A stretch of DNA of 64,000 nucleotides, taken from Pedobacter xixiisoli. GTDB lineage: Bacteria > Bacteroidota > Bacteroidia > Sphingobacteriales > Sphingobacteriaceae. Location: assembly GCF_900215335.1 (NCBI RefSeq), contig NZ_OCMT01000004.1:248001-312000 (forward strand), read 5' to 3'. Positions 17,489-27,192 of this stretch are shown piece after piece (position 1 is the first letter of the stretch; each line of letters starts with the position of its first letter). Under the pieces are notes generated by a model that did no database searches, was not told the origin of the DNA, and saw only the letters and a program-made list of their open reading frames with translations. The translations under genes and the position numbers were made by a program.

Positions 17489-18493
17489 ATGAAGATTTTA
17501 TTTTTCTCTGCCAAACCCTACGACCGTCAATTTTTCGAAAAAAGTAATGAAAGCTATGGCTTTGAATTAGAGTTTTGGGAAACGCATTTAGGACCACACA
17601 TTGCGGATGCCATTAAAAAAGATACTTTTGAGGCTGTCTGTGTTTTTGTAAACGATAAACTCACTGCCGAAGTAATTGCTGTGCTTGCAGAAAAGGGCAT
17701 CAAAATTATTGCCTTAAGGTGCGCTGGTTTTAACAACGTTGATTTAGATGCAGTAAAGAAACACGGACTGAGGCTTTGTAGAGTTCCTGCCTATTCGCCA
17801 CAAGCCGTTGCAGAACATGCAGTTGCCATGCTGTTGACCCTTAATCGCAAAACACATAAAGCTTATAACCGAATTAGAGAGCAGAACTTCTCGCTCAATG
17901 GATTGATGGGCTTTAATCTGTACCGAAAAACACTGGGCGTAATAGGGACTGGAAAAATAGGCGCTGCATTTTGCAAAATCATGCTAGGTTTTGGCTGTAA
18001 AGTATTAGCCTTCGACCCCTACGAAAACGAAGAGTTAAAGAAGTTAGGCATCAACTACCTTCCATTTAACGAAGTCATTAGCGCTGCTGATATTATTTCA
18101 CTGCATTGTCCTTTAACTGAAGAGAATCGCTATCTGATAAATGCTGAAACACTCCTTGGAATGAAAAAAGGTGCGGTAATTATCAACACAAGTAGAGGTG
18201 CATTGATCAATACCAAAGATGTAATTGAAGCATTGAAAAATGGTCAGATTGCGAGCTTAGGGATAGATGTTTACGAGCAAGAAGAAAAATTGTTTTTCAA
18301 GGACTTATCGGGCAGTATTATTGGCGATGACGACATTCAACGCTTAATCAGCTTCCCGAATGTTTTAGTAACAGGCCACCAAGCATTTTTTACAGAAGAA
18401 GCACTAGCGGAAATTGCATCAAGTACATTAAGCAGTGTCGCAGCATTAATTAAGGATGAAAATCCGAGTGATAAAAATGCCGTATTGGTATAG
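17489..18493 (+). CDS. D-2-hydroxyacid dehydrogenase (D-lactate dehydrogenase type)
   Basis: A 334-residue NAD-dependent dehydrogenase, probably D-lactate dehydrogenase. The Rossmann motif is GVIGTGKIGAAF. Catalytic residues are in LRCAGFNNVDL (Arg is not seen here but in the NTSRGALI segment), the Glu in GIDVYEQEE, and His in VTGHQAFF. The length and YRKTLGVIGTG segment match the LdhA group. It would reduce pyruvate to D-lactate in fermentation. Confidence 0.85.
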   Translation: MKILFFSAKPYDRQFFEKSNESYGFELEFWETHLGPHIADAIKKDTFEAVCVFVNDKLTAEVIAVLAEKGIKIIALRCAGFNNVDLDAVKKHGLRLCRVPAYSPQAVAEHAVAMLLTLNRKTHKAYNRIREQNFSLNGLMGFNLYRKTLGVIGTGKIGAAFCKIMLGFGCKVLAFDPYENEELKKLGINYLPFNEVISAADIISLHCPLTEENRYLINAETLLGMKKGAVIINTSRGALINTKDVIEALKNGQIASLGIDVYEQEEKLFFKDLSGSIIGDDDIQRLISFPNVLVTGHQAFFTEEALAEIASSTLSSVAALIKDENPSDKNAVLV

Positions 18494-18822
18494 TGTGAAA
18501 TCAGGAAGATGATATTAAGGTGTTCGCTAGCGATAGCAGCTCATTTCTCCGTTCACCGAGTTTTCGGTCTCTTATTTTTCGGTTTGCAACAATAAGCCGA
18601 ACCACTTACTTTGAAAGAAACCTGCGGAGCAAGCATGAAGACAAATGAAAACATAAACCAACACTGAATAAATAAGCAACCGAGAGTTTTTGTTACTTTT
18701 TGCGGTCAAACCTGAGCATAGCGAAAGCTTAAATACCAATGAAAGAAATTAAACAAATATGAAAAAAGTAAGAGCCCAGCGGCGGCGAGCAAAAAACCTT
18801 ACCTAATTTCTGTATATCAAAA
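18494..18822. other. Intergenic region, 329 bases, no gene seen
   Basis: No open frame with coding character. It contains a pair of related segments, gttactttttgcgg near 18690 and aaaaaagtaagagcccagcg near 18763, which look like dispersed Bacteroidota intergenic repeat debris. Confidence 0.5.
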
Positions 18823-18844
18823 AGGAGCTACCCACGTAGCTCCT
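18823..18844 (-). terminator. Intrinsic terminator overlapping the phosphatase stop codon
   Basis: Nine-base perfect arms (18823-18831 and 18836-18844, aggagctac/gtagctcct) surround a 4-base loop. On the minus strand they are followed by five T. The stem covers the TAG stop at 18828-18830, so the last codons are part of the hairpin. Confidence 0.8.
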
Positions 18845-19268
18845 CTAATATTTCTTTACATCTCTGTTCTACCTCTAAACTTACAGGCCCAAACAAATCA
18901 TTATCGTAATAAGGGTCGGTCACTTCTCCTTCATCCACCAAAAACAACCTTACTTTTTGCTTATGCTCATTAGTTTCTGCTAAAGCCAAAACGTCTTTCA
19001 AGTTGTTTTTATCCATCACTAGGATGTGGTCATATTCATCAAAAAAACTCGGACTAAAATGTCTCGCTCTTTGCGCTCCAATCTCGTAACCTAAATTTCT
19101 TGCAGCCAACACACTCCTTCTATCTGGCGGATTGCCCACATGCCAGTTACCCGTACCAGCGCTGTGCACTTGCCAACCTAAATTTTCTTTATCTGCTAAA
19201 TGTTGCAATATGCCATGCGCCAAAGGCGAACGACAGATATTGCCTAAACAAACCATGAGGATTTTCAT
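18828..19268 (-). CDS. Low molecular weight protein-tyrosine phosphatase
   Basis: A 146-residue phosphatase. The P-loop CLGNICRSP (C7, R13) lies at the N-terminus and the general-acid Asp is in VTDPYYDND near the C-terminus. Bacterial members often act on tyrosine kinases that control polysaccharide export, but no kinase gene is adjacent. I chose ATG 19268 because the P-loop Cys normally lies about 7-10 residues from the start; the frame is open to 19292. Confidence 0.9.
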   Translation of the reverse strand: MKILMVCLGNICRSPLAHGILQHLADKENLGWQVHSAGTGNWHVGNPPDRRSVLAARNLGYEIGAQRARHFSPSFFDEYDHILVMDKNNLKDVLALAETNEHKQKVRLFLVDEGEVTDPYYDNDLFGPVSLEVEQRCKEILEELRG

Positions 19269-19347
19269 ACCCGAAATTAGGTATTTTGACAATTTGTTTT
19301 AACAATAAAATTGTAAAAGGGTAACTTGCAGGAAAAACATAATTATA

Positions 19348-20604
19348 ATGAAAAAAACAAATCTAATTGTGGCCGTTATGCTGGCAGCTTTTGCTTTTAC
19401 ATCATGTAAAAAAGACGAAACTGAAACAGACGAAACTTCTACAGAATTAACGTTCGCTAACCTCTCAGTTGAAGAAAACAAAAAAGCACTTGAACAAAAT
19501 GGAATTGAATTCGTGAATCACATAAATTCTTTACCAGATGAAAAATTTATAAGCGCATTAGAAAGTTTCGCAAAAATTTCTGATAGGGCAACAGGCGAAA
19601 TTCCTTTTGAAATTAAGGAATTGGGTATTATTGGTGATGCAGCAAAAGCAAAAAATCTTGTAAAGATATTTGATGCTTCAACTTCTTTAAACTCATCAAT
19701 AAACAAATTAGGAGATTATTATGGCACTTATACCTGGAATGCCAGTAATGATTCTTGGACAAAAGTAAGTTCGAATTCTAAACTCGAAATTAAGTTTCCA
19801 AGCGTAGGTTCATCTACTAATAACGTTACGTTTACTGCGAGCTACGTAGCTTCAGGTAAAACAGCTACAATTGATGGCGAAACTTTCGAACTTCCGTCAA
19901 GCGCTACAGCTTCCTTAGTGGTAGACGGTAAAGAAGAATTGAAATTAACATCTACATACCAATATTTGTCAGATGGGTCGCCATCTTTAGTTGATCTAAA
20001 ACTAGTTTTTGGTAGTTTCTCGCTAACTACAAACGTAACTAGCGACAGCAAAAAAGGCACATACACTTTTAGCTTAAATAAAGGAAATGTTATTTTATTA
20101 GAAGCTGCTGGTGGAGGTAACGGAAACGCTAATATCAGCAAAATTGAAAATGCTGAAGATGTAGATGATTTATTAGAGAATGCTAATTCAATCGTAAGTT
20201 TAATGAATATTCAATTTGTTGGTAATGTAGATGTTAAATCAATTGCTACCGAACTTGACAAAGCAAATGGATTATCTGATAAAGCTTACAGTCAAAAAGA
20301 AGCAGAGTTATATAACAAGTATGCAGAAGCTTATGCTATTTACAAAAAGGAGAAAACACTTATAGCAAAAATAGCTTACGAATCCGTTGAAGAATCTTAC
20401 TCTTACCAGACTTATTATGATGACAATGGTCAATACCTTCAAATCCCAAGAACAATAACCTATTATTATTATAATCTTGAGCCTAAGTTGGTTTTTAAAG
20501 ATGGTTCTAAAATTAGTTTTGAATCATTTACTGATACAGGATTTTCTCAAATTATTGATAAGCTAGAAAGTTTAGCAGACAGAATGGAAGCCAAACTTCC
20601 TTAG
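19348..20604 (+). CDS. Lipoprotein of unknown function
   Basis: A 418-residue protein with a lipobox ending FTSC (Cys20), followed by an acidic KKDETETDE linker. The middle is beta-rich, with many Ser/Thr; the C-terminal third is helical, with a YYYY aromatic cluster. No known family is recognised. It is divergent from the phosphatase gene and converges on the second DUF4249 gene, with a shared terminator between them. Confidence 0.65.
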   Translation: MKKTNLIVAVMLAAFAFTSCKKDETETDETSTELTFANLSVEENKKALEQNGIEFVNHINSLPDEKFISALESFAKISDRATGEIPFEIKELGIIGDAAKAKNLVKIFDASTSLNSSINKLGDYYGTYTWNASNDSWTKVSSNSKLEIKFPSVGSSTNNVTFTASYVASGKTATIDGETFELPSSATASLVVDGKEELKLTSTYQYLSDGSPSLVDLKLVFGSFSLTTNVTSDSKKGTYTFSLNKGNVILLEAAGGGNGNANISKIENAEDVDDLLENANSIVSLMNIQFVGNVDVKSIATELDKANGLSDKAYSQKEAELYNKYAEAYAIYKKEKTLIAKIAYESVEESYSYQTYYDDNGQYLQIPRTITYYYYNLEPKLVFKDGSKISFESFTDTGFSQIIDKLESLADRMEAKLP

Positions 20605-20621
20605 TTGAAAACATAACTTTT

Positions 20622-20656
20622 AAAAGCCAGATTCTAGAAAAGAGAATCTGGCTTTT
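20622..20656. terminator. Bidirectional intrinsic terminator
   Basis: Fourteen-base perfect arms (20622-20635 and 20643-20656, aaaagccagattct/agaatctggctttt) surround a 7-base loop, with T-rich ends on both strands. It serves the lipoprotein gene on the plus strand and the DUF4249 gene on the minus strand, whose stop it touches. Confidence 0.85.
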
Positions 20657-21495
20657 TATTTAGGAGCGATAATTTGATAGTAATTAACGCCGTATCCACA
20701 CCAAATTCCGTTGGCTCTACCCACAATGTTTCCTTTTAGTGCAAAGCTGGATCCCATAAGTGGGTTAGAAGCGTTTACAATTTCATTCTCGTAAGATTGC
20801 CAAAATTCAAAAGCTTCTTTGTTCATCGTAGCAAACTTTACTGTAACTGTATCTCTCGAAGAAAAATGCGGCGTCCATGTTAGTTGCGTGTTACTTTTTT
20901 TACCGCGATTAAGCTGTAAGTTGACGCTTCTACCATTAAAATATTTATCATCATGGTTTGAGACAAAACAGCGAATAAAATCTTCTTCTTCTTGAGACTT
21001 GGTGTATATTTTATAGTAGTTTTTCGCATTCTCATCATCATCAAAATTAATATTTAATTGTTGTTTGCTCTCGGGCATTGCCGTAAACCAAATTCGATTC
21101 AACTTAGCATCCTGAGGAATTTCTGTTTCCGAAGTGAGCGTGTATCCACCATAAACTATCTCCAAGTAATATTTTTTACCAAGTTCACCCGTTAGACTAG
21201 ATCCTTTATAGTAGAAATAAGGTACTTTTTTATTATCATAATAACCCGTTAAAACTTCCGAATTCTGACCATCGCTTACGGTCACCTTAGCATGACGTAT
21301 TACGTTTTTTTCAAGTTCTTCAGAATTCACTGGAGCGTAAAAAGGCATATTCAGCATAATAGTAACATAAGCTGGTTTGCCATTTTCAATATATCCATTT
21401 ACAATAAATTTCTGTTCAAATTTACTTTCATCTTCCTGCTTTTTACACGATCCTAATATGATAACAATAAAAAATAAGTAACTTAAATTTTTCAT
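20656..21495 (-). CDS. DUF4249 family lipoprotein (second copy)
   Basis: A 279-residue lipoprotein with a signal ending IILGSC (Cys17) and the DUF4249 pattern (KFIVNGYIENGKPAYVTIML at the N-terminus). It begins one base after the stop of the TonB receptor, so the two are tightly coupled. It is a distant paralogue of the gene at 1789-2595; both follow a receptor and both end near a terminator. Likely a surface partner of the receptor, with an unknown ligand. Confidence 0.8.
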   Translation of the reverse strand: MKNLSYLFFIVIILGSCKKQEDESKFEQKFIVNGYIENGKPAYVTIMLNMPFYAPVNSEELEKNVIRHAKVTVSDGQNSEVLTGYYDNKKVPYFYYKGSSLTGELGKKYYLEIVYGGYTLTSETEIPQDAKLNRIWFTAMPESKQQLNINFDDDENAKNYYKIYTKSQEEEDFIRCFVSNHDDKYFNGRSVNLQLNRGKKSNTQLTWTPHFSSRDTVTVKFATMNKEAFEFWQSYENEIVNASNPLMGSSFALKGNIVGRANGIWCGYGVNYYQIIAPK

Positions 21496-21496
21496 C

Positions 21497-23767
21497 TTAA
21501 AACTTGATTTTATAAGTTAGGCTAGGAAATATGGGCAATAAAGCAAGTTGCTTTTGACTTATAATAACTGAAGTTGATAAGTTGCCCTTATAATCGTAGT
21601 AAGCGAAAATAGGGTTGGCTCTATTATAGACATTATAAACAGAAAGTAAGAGTTCGGATTTTAATGCCTTTTTATGGCTAAACATATAAGCAACAGAGAA
21701 ATCTAGTCGATGATAATCGGGCATTCTAGCTGCGTTAAATAAGCCATATTCATTTACCACATTGTCTTCAATAATATAACGACCAATTGGGGCTGTGTAC
21801 GTGTTTCCAGAAGCATAGGTAAATAGCAATGAAAAAGCCCACTTTTTATTTAAATGAAAACTTGACGTAATATTAATATCATGCGGACGATCGAAACGAA
21901 AAGGAAATTGTTTTCCTCTGTTAATTTCAGGAAAAATACGTGTACTTTTAGATAATGTGTACGCAAAGGTTGTTTGCAAGCGTCCTGTTCTCTTTTTTAT
22001 ATAAAATTCTACACCTAGAACTTTACCCTTCCCAGTTATCACATTTTCTTCGATATTCAAATTATCAATCAAGCTTCCTATACCACCATTAAATTCGATT
22101 ACCCGTTGCATATTTTTATGAAAAAAATCTACGTAAGCTTCAAAATTAGTCCAATCTTTAAACAAGCCAACAGATAGTTGATAAACATATTGAGGTTTGA
22201 TTTGATTGAAGCTTGGTATCCAAAAATCTGAAGGAAAACTAGATGAACTTATAGGTAGTAAATGTATTGTTTGATAGTTTTTGTTAGCAGTAACACGCAA
22301 ACTCAAATCACGATTAAAATTATATTTTACCAATAATGATGGCTCTAATAACCAAAAGGAACTAAAACTGCTTTCGTTACCTCGTTTATTTTTAACACTT
22401 GAGAAGTTAAGCCGAACCCCAGGTGTAACTGTTATTTTTTCAAAGAAAATGTCATTATTTGCGAAAATAGCAAAGTCGTTAACATAAAAAGTTTTATCTG
22501 GTCCAAAGTCAAAAGCAAAATCTTGATTAATTAAAGATGGTATGTTTGGCTTGATTTGCTGGCTCGAAAATTCAACACCTAGATTGATAGTTTGTTTGGA
22601 AAGAAAGAAGGTTAAAAAGTTCGAAATTTTTAAATCTCTTATCGACGATAATACGCCAATCTGAGAGTTTTCTTGACTAATATTAAAATCGAAATTATAT
22701 CCAGAATGAGCTAAAGTACTTCGAAGTACAACATTAGTGTCAATAGGGCGTGTCCATGATAGAGAAAGTGCATCGTTACTCCATTTCATTTTATTTGTAA
22801 GCACTGCGCTGGTAATATCAATATCAAAAATATCTTTGCCATGATATGCCGATAGAAAAAATTTATTTTTACCTGATCGAAATGAACTATTTAAATTTAT
22901 ATCGTAAAAATCATATCCTATTTGACTTCCTTTTTCAGTTTTGTTATGTATAGGCCAAAGAAATAGATTCATAAAGGAAGTCCTCCCTCCTACAGTTACC
23001 GACCAGTTATTGCTCAACGGAATGTCAATCGAAGTATCTGCTGAAATCATACCAATACTTGCGTTGCCATTAAGGCTATCAGCTATTTTTGTATTACTAG
23101 TAATGTCTATCACAGACGACAAACGCCCTCGATAGTATGACGGTAAGCCAGATTTATAAAGTTTAACATTATCTACAAAGTAACTGCTAAAAACGGAAAA
23201 TATTCCCAAAAGATGAGTCGGTTGATATATTACCGCATCATTAAAAAGAACCATGTTCTGTCCTGATGAACCACCTCTTACATATAGTCCACCGTTTCCT
23301 TCACCGCCCTTGCCAATACCTGGCAGCGTTTTTAAGGCACTTAAAATATCTGAATTACCGAATAGAGATGGTATACGACTTAAATCCGCACCTTTAAATA
23401 AAAAATAGTTAGAAGAAGCTAATGTATTATTCAGCTTAGATTTTTTTGTTGCGATTTCTACCTGTAATAGCTGTTCATCTTTTGGATTAAGATATAATGT
23501 GTCGAACATTTTTTTCGACGTAAAAGAATAATTTAAGGGCAAATAGCCTATGCTACTTACTTTCAGAGTTAAATTTTTTAATAAACTAATACTGAATAGC
23601 CCAGAAGAATCAGAAAGAACAGTTTTAAATCCATCTGATACGTTAGCTTTAGTAATTGGCTTATTATCTTTTGCATCTAGTATTAACCCTTTAAAATTAT
23701 GCTGTCCATAGCTAAATAATGTCGATAAAAAAAAAATGACTGAGAGCGTTACTTTTAAATGTTTCAA
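21497..23767 (-). CDS. TonB-dependent receptor with carboxypeptidase-like regulatory domain (second copy)
   Basis: A 756-residue receptor. A signal peptide (about 1-21) is followed by a CarbopepD_reg domain (about 24-95), a plug with SALKTLPGIGKGGEGNGG and LYVRGGSSGQNMVLFNDAVI, and a barrel ending PSLTYKIKF. It is closely related in layout to the receptor at 2605-4947. Only 9 bases separate its start from the stop of the S1/P1 nuclease gene, so nuclease, receptor and DUF4249 probably form one operon. That suggests, without proving, uptake of a nucleotide, phosphate or related product. Confidence 0.87.
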   Translation of the reverse strand: MKHLKVTLSVIFFLSTLFSYGQHNFKGLILDAKDNKPITKANVSDGFKTVLSDSSGLFSISLLKNLTLKVSSIGYLPLNYSFTSKKMFDTLYLNPKDEQLLQVEIATKKSKLNNTLASSNYFLFKGADLSRIPSLFGNSDILSALKTLPGIGKGGEGNGGLYVRGGSSGQNMVLFNDAVIYQPTHLLGIFSVFSSYFVDNVKLYKSGLPSYYRGRLSSVIDITSNTKIADSLNGNASIGMISADTSIDIPLSNNWSVTVGGRTSFMNLFLWPIHNKTEKGSQIGYDFYDINLNSSFRSGKNKFFLSAYHGKDIFDIDITSAVLTNKMKWSNDALSLSWTRPIDTNVVLRSTLAHSGYNFDFNISQENSQIGVLSSIRDLKISNFLTFFLSKQTINLGVEFSSQQIKPNIPSLINQDFAFDFGPDKTFYVNDFAIFANNDIFFEKITVTPGVRLNFSSVKNKRGNESSFSSFWLLEPSLLVKYNFNRDLSLRVTANKNYQTIHLLPISSSSFPSDFWIPSFNQIKPQYVYQLSVGLFKDWTNFEAYVDFFHKNMQRVIEFNGGIGSLIDNLNIEENVITGKGKVLGVEFYIKKRTGRLQTTFAYTLSKSTRIFPEINRGKQFPFRFDRPHDINITSSFHLNKKWAFSLLFTYASGNTYTAPIGRYIIEDNVVNEYGLFNAARMPDYHRLDFSVAYMFSHKKALKSELLLSVYNVYNRANPIFAYYDYKGNLSTSVIISQKQLALLPIFPSLTYKIKF

Positions 23768-23776
23768 GCTTTGTTA

Positions 23777-24568
23777 CTATTTATAAATCTCGTTCAAAAC
23801 TTTAGCCAAACGAACACCACCTTTTAACAATTGATTGTTCAGCGTTCCAACCCAATCGAAATTATAGTTATAGCTTAGTTTGTCATCGTTTTTAATTCCT
23901 GTAGCGTAGATTTTATTGCAAACTTCGTACGATTCGAAAATACAATCTTTCAAGCTAGCTTTGTTCCACTCGGTTAATTGTTGTGGCGTAGCAAAGTTGA
24001 TGGCTTTGGTATATTCTGTATAGCTCAACTGTTGGAAATCGATTAATTGCTCATCCCAAACTCTATGTAAGTTAGATTTGGTACCGAACCACATTACAGA
24101 AATTCTGTTTCCACCTAAATCTTCTTTTCTTGCAGTGTGCATTGGCTGGTGCATGTCTCCCATTAAGTGAACCAATAATCGCATGGCAAATACTTTCTTA
24201 TCTGCAGGAGTTTTAGGATTTTTCAACAGCGCAATCATTTCATTGGTTTTGCTGTAGATATTAGCATCCTTAAAACCATCTAAGAAATTGCTCATTCCGT
24301 TCTTATCCAAACCTTCTGGCAAGTTAACGTAGTGCCAATTGTTCAAATACCTGTAACTCGTATCCGATTTGATGAAATCTGCCCAGTTAGCGCTCATGGC
24401 TAGGGTTTCGTTACCTAAAATTTGCTTAATGCCTTTACGGGCATTTGGCGTTAAATAGCTATCGGCAATTTCACCAACAATACGGTGGCCTAATACACCC
24501 CAAGCATTAGCAGCAATTGGCGCATAAATAAAGGCAAATGCAAGGATTAATCTTTTTAAATTTTTCAT
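23777..24568 (-). CDS. S1/P1-type zinc nuclease, secreted
   Basis: A 263-residue nuclease with a signal peptide ending NA before W23. Mature residue 1 is W23, as in P1 nuclease, where the N-terminal Trp binds zinc. All nine expected zinc ligands can be placed: W23, H28, D64, H79, H134, D138, H144, H168 and D172. These enzymes cut single-stranded DNA and RNA and remove 3' phosphates, giving nucleotides and phosphate in the periplasm or outside the cell. First gene of the apparent operon with the TonB receptor. Confidence 0.92.
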   Translation of the reverse strand: MKNLKRLILAFAFIYAPIAANAWGVLGHRIVGEIADSYLTPNARKGIKQILGNETLAMSANWADFIKSDTSYRYLNNWHYVNLPEGLDKNGMSNFLDGFKDANIYSKTNEMIALLKNPKTPADKKVFAMRLLVHLMGDMHQPMHTARKEDLGGNRISVMWFGTKSNLHRVWDEQLIDFQQLSYTEYTKAINFATPQQLTEWNKASLKDCIFESYEVCNKIYATGIKNDDKLSYNYNFDWVGTLNNQLLKGGVRLAKVLNEIYK

Positions 24569-24622
24569 GACTTGTATGTTTTTATCTTTCTGACTTGCCG
24601 ACTTTTTTTGTCTTTCAGACTT

Positions 24623-25120
24623 TTAAAGCGCCTTTTGTACGCAAGTTATTTTTTCTTTTAATTTAAGTTTCACCTCCGTTTGGTCGCCCAAGTTTTCCAA
24701 ATCCAACTGCTCCGCATTCCAAGACTTCACCTTAAAGCTACTGATATACCGCCCATTACGATAACAGCCCGAAACTTTCTGCTTGTAATTCGGTTTGGTA
24801 AAATCGCCAACTAATATTAAGGTATCGTTACGCAGCTGATAAGTTCCTTTCGCATATTCTTTCCAAACGCCATTATTGAAACACTCTTCTTCGTAATAGT
24901 TCACTTTAGAATGCGTGTTAAAATCGACGTAGAACGAATCGCAGGTAAACTTAAAATGATGTTGGGTATAGTTTTGTAACTGCGCTTTATTAGGTATGCT
25001 GTCTTGGTTCCAAACACCTTGTAAAAAGGTTTCGCCTTTGCCTTGTACGTCGGGGAGACGAGAGCAAGCGCTTGCAAAGATTAAGGCTAAAAACAGAATT
25101 AATATGTAGCGACCAAACAT
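24623..25120 (-). CDS. Small lipoprotein of unknown function
   Basis: A 165-residue protein with a lipobox ending FASAC. The body is beta-rich (GVWNQDSIPN, YQLRNDTLILVGDF, YISSFKVKSWN), resembling lipocalin-like proteins of Bacteroidota, but the family is not certain. I chose ATG 25120 because the signal peptide begins there; the frame is open to 25192. The next gene downstream is the nuclease, 54 bases away, so they may be co-transcribed. Confidence 0.6.
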   Translation of the reverse strand: MFGRYILILFLALIFASACSRLPDVQGKGETFLQGVWNQDSIPNKAQLQNYTQHHFKFTCDSFYVDFNTHSKVNYYEEECFNNGVWKEYAKGTYQLRNDTLILVGDFTKPNYKQKVSGCYRNGRYISSFKVKSWNAEQLDLENLGDQTEVKLKLKEKITCVQKAL

Positions 25121-25153
25121 AAACTGCCTAAAAGTGATTGACTTTTTGATAAT

Positions 25154-25282
25154 AAACCCGATTGTAGTGAAAATACTTTTTGTTCCTATCATCGCTTGTT
25201 AGTTCGCTTACGCTTCGACAGGCTCAGCATGACAAACGTTAATGGGCAGAGCAACAAAAAGATGGTAACGAAAAGCGGGACT
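25154..25282 (+). repeat. Composite dispersed repeat, copy 1
   Basis: It begins aaacccgattgtagtgaaa and ends aacgaaaagcgggact, with a variable core carrying a fragment of another dispersed element (cttcgacaggctcagcatga). The same ends occur at 26832-26948 (inverted) and 29648-29740, with different cores. Confidence 0.65.
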
Positions 25283-25319
25283 GACGACCATAGCAGCTTT
25301 CAGCCCTGCTTTTCAAAAC

Positions 25320-26717
25320 TTATTTCAAGCTACCCACCATTTCTTCTGGCTTCACCCAAGCAGTAAATTGCTCGTCGGTTAGCAAACCAGTTTCTATCGC
25401 AGCTTCTCTTAATGTTTTATTTTCTTTATGTGCTTTCTTCGCAATTTTAGCAGCATTTTCGTAGCCAATGTGCGGGTTCAAAGCAGTCACCAACATCAAT
25501 GAGTTTTCCATGTGTTGTTGAATTACCGGACGATTAGGCTCAATACCTTCAGCACATTTATCGTTGAAAGAAACACAAGCATCACCAATTAAACGACCGC
25601 TTTGCAATACGTTAGCTGCAATTACTGGCTTAAAAACGTTCAACTCGAAATGACCGTTGCTCGCACCAATGCTCACCGCCACATCGTTACCCATTACCTG
25701 CGCACAAACCATGGTTAAAGCTTCTGGTTGTGTTGGGTTTACTTTACCTGGCATAATAGAAGAGCCTGGCTCATTGTCTGGGATGATGATTTCGCCAATA
25801 CCACAACGAGGACCAGAACTTAACATACGGATATCGTTCGCGATTTTCATCAATGAAACTGAAACTCTTTTATAAGCACCAGAAAGTTCTACCATCGCAT
25901 CGTGAGCAGCCAAAGCTTCAAATTTATTAGGAGCAGTTACAAATGGCAAGCCTGTTAAATCAGCGATTTTTTGAGCTACCAACACATCGTAACCTGCAGG
26001 TGTATTTAAACCAGTACCTACAGCAGTACCGCCCAGAGCTAATTCTTTAATCATCTCTAGAGCATTGTTGATGGCTCTCAAACCATTGTCTATTTGCTGT
26101 ACGTAACCAGAAAATTCTTGTTTCAGAGTCAATGGTGTCGCGTCCATAAAATGGGTACGACCAGTTTTTACGATATCGCCCCAGCTTTCAGCTTTGCTAG
26201 CTAAAGTGTTTCTTAATTTTTGTAAACCTGGGATAGTAACCTCAACCGCTTGTTTGTAAGCTGCAATGTGCATAGCTGTCGGATAGGTGTCGTTTGATGA
26301 CTGCGATTTATTTACATCATCATTAGGGTGCAACGATTTTTTGTCGTCTAACAAATTACCACCACCAATAACGTGACCACGGTTAGCAATTACCTCGTTA
26401 CCATTCATGTTACTTTGCGTACCCGAACCAGTTTGCCAAATCACCAATGGAAATTGATCATCTAACTGACCAGCAATTACCTCGTCACAAGCTTTGGCAA
26501 TTAAATCTGTTTTATCTTTAGAAAGTACACCTAATTCGTTATTCGCCAATGCAGCAGCTTTTTTTAGGTAGCCAAAAGCATGGATAATTTCCTTAGGCAT
26601 CGATGCCTCTGGTCCAATTTTGAAATTGTTTCTAGAGCGTTCAGTTTGTGCTCCCCAATATTTGTCGGCAGGTACTTGTACCTCACCCATGGTATCGTGT
26701 TCTATTCTAAAACTCAT
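25320..26717 (-). CDS. fumC: Fumarate hydratase class II
   Basis: A 465-residue class II fumarase of the aspartase/fumarase superfamily, converting fumarate and malate in the TCA cycle without an iron-sulfur cluster. It carries SGTQSNMN, the TGRTHFMDATP segment and the signature GSSIMPGKVNP. Length is normal. It is a single gene with a promoter box at 26741. Confidence 0.96.
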   Translation of the reverse strand: MSFRIEHDTMGEVQVPADKYWGAQTERSRNNFKIGPEASMPKEIIHAFGYLKKAAALANNELGVLSKDKTDLIAKACDEVIAGQLDDQFPLVIWQTGSGTQSNMNGNEVIANRGHVIGGGNLLDDKKSLHPNDDVNKSQSSNDTYPTAMHIAAYKQAVEVTIPGLQKLRNTLASKAESWGDIVKTGRTHFMDATPLTLKQEFSGYVQQIDNGLRAINNALEMIKELALGGTAVGTGLNTPAGYDVLVAQKIADLTGLPFVTAPNKFEALAAHDAMVELSGAYKRVSVSLMKIANDIRMLSSGPRCGIGEIIIPDNEPGSSIMPGKVNPTQPEALTMVCAQVMGNDVAVSIGASNGHFELNVFKPVIAANVLQSGRLIGDACVSFNDKCAEGIEPNRPVIQQHMENSLMLVTALNPHIGYENAAKIAKKAHKENKTLREAAIETGLLTDEQFTAWVKPEEMVGSLK

Positions 26718-26740
26718 GGTAATTGAAAATTATTTTTGCC

Positions 26741-26748
26741 CAAATTTA
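26741..26748 (-). promoter_or_regulatory. Bacteroidota-type -7 box upstream of fumC
   Basis: Minus-strand TAAATTTG matches TAnnTTTG and lies 23 bases upstream of the fumC ATG. No convincing -33 TTG. Confidence 0.4.
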
Positions 26749-26831
26749 ACCTTTTTGCCTCGTAAAGGAAATATATTTAGAAACGTTACACAAATAGTAG
26801 AAAAACATTGGAGCAGTTCTTCGGAAAGTGC

Positions 26832-26948
26832 AGTCCCGCTTTTGGCTAGTTTTTTGTGAAACGATGCGCACTAAACCTCGTAGGTTTTGAAAACCTACGA
26901 GGTTTCAATGCAAATGCAACAAAAAAGCTTTCCACCGTAATCGGGTTT
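26832..26948 (-). repeat. Composite dispersed repeat, copy 2 (inverted)
   Basis: Read on the minus strand it begins aaacccgatta and ends aaaagcgggact, the same ends as the copies at 25154 and 29648. Its core holds a complete hairpin of the aaacctcgtaggtttt type at 26873-26905. Confidence 0.65.
26873..26905. repeat. Hairpin repeat variant (aaacctcgtaggtttt)
   Basis: Perfect 16-base arms surround a single G. It has the same arm length and 1-base loop as the RAYT-associated hairpins at 33027 and 33597, but a different sequence, so it may belong to another RAYT. Confidence 0.75.
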
Positions 26949-27192
26949 AATTAACTCAAACTTGTGCCGCAATGATAGAACCCTCTCTGCCTTCTCAGGC
27001 ATCTCTCCCTGATAGGGAGAGAATAGCGAATAGCATACCTGTCTTAACGTTCTTGTAATTTCTTCAATTTTCTTTGCGATTCTAACGCGACGGTCAATAA
27101 GGTTTCGAAGAACGCAAAGACTTGACATTCCAAATCCTGTTCAAAACAATATCGTTACTATTTCAAACCCCGCCTTTCCTGCTTTATGGTTT
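26949..27192. other. Intergenic region before the histidine kinase
   Basis: No coding frame is supported. A short hairpin, ctctccctgatagggagag, lies at about 27003-27021. The remainder looks like decayed repeat material; the histidine kinase promoter follows. Confidence 0.4.

Noticed and set aside
26895..27128. 77-codon minus-strand frame between fumC and the histidine kinase
   Set aside because: It starts in decayed repeat material and has no signal, motif or paralogue.
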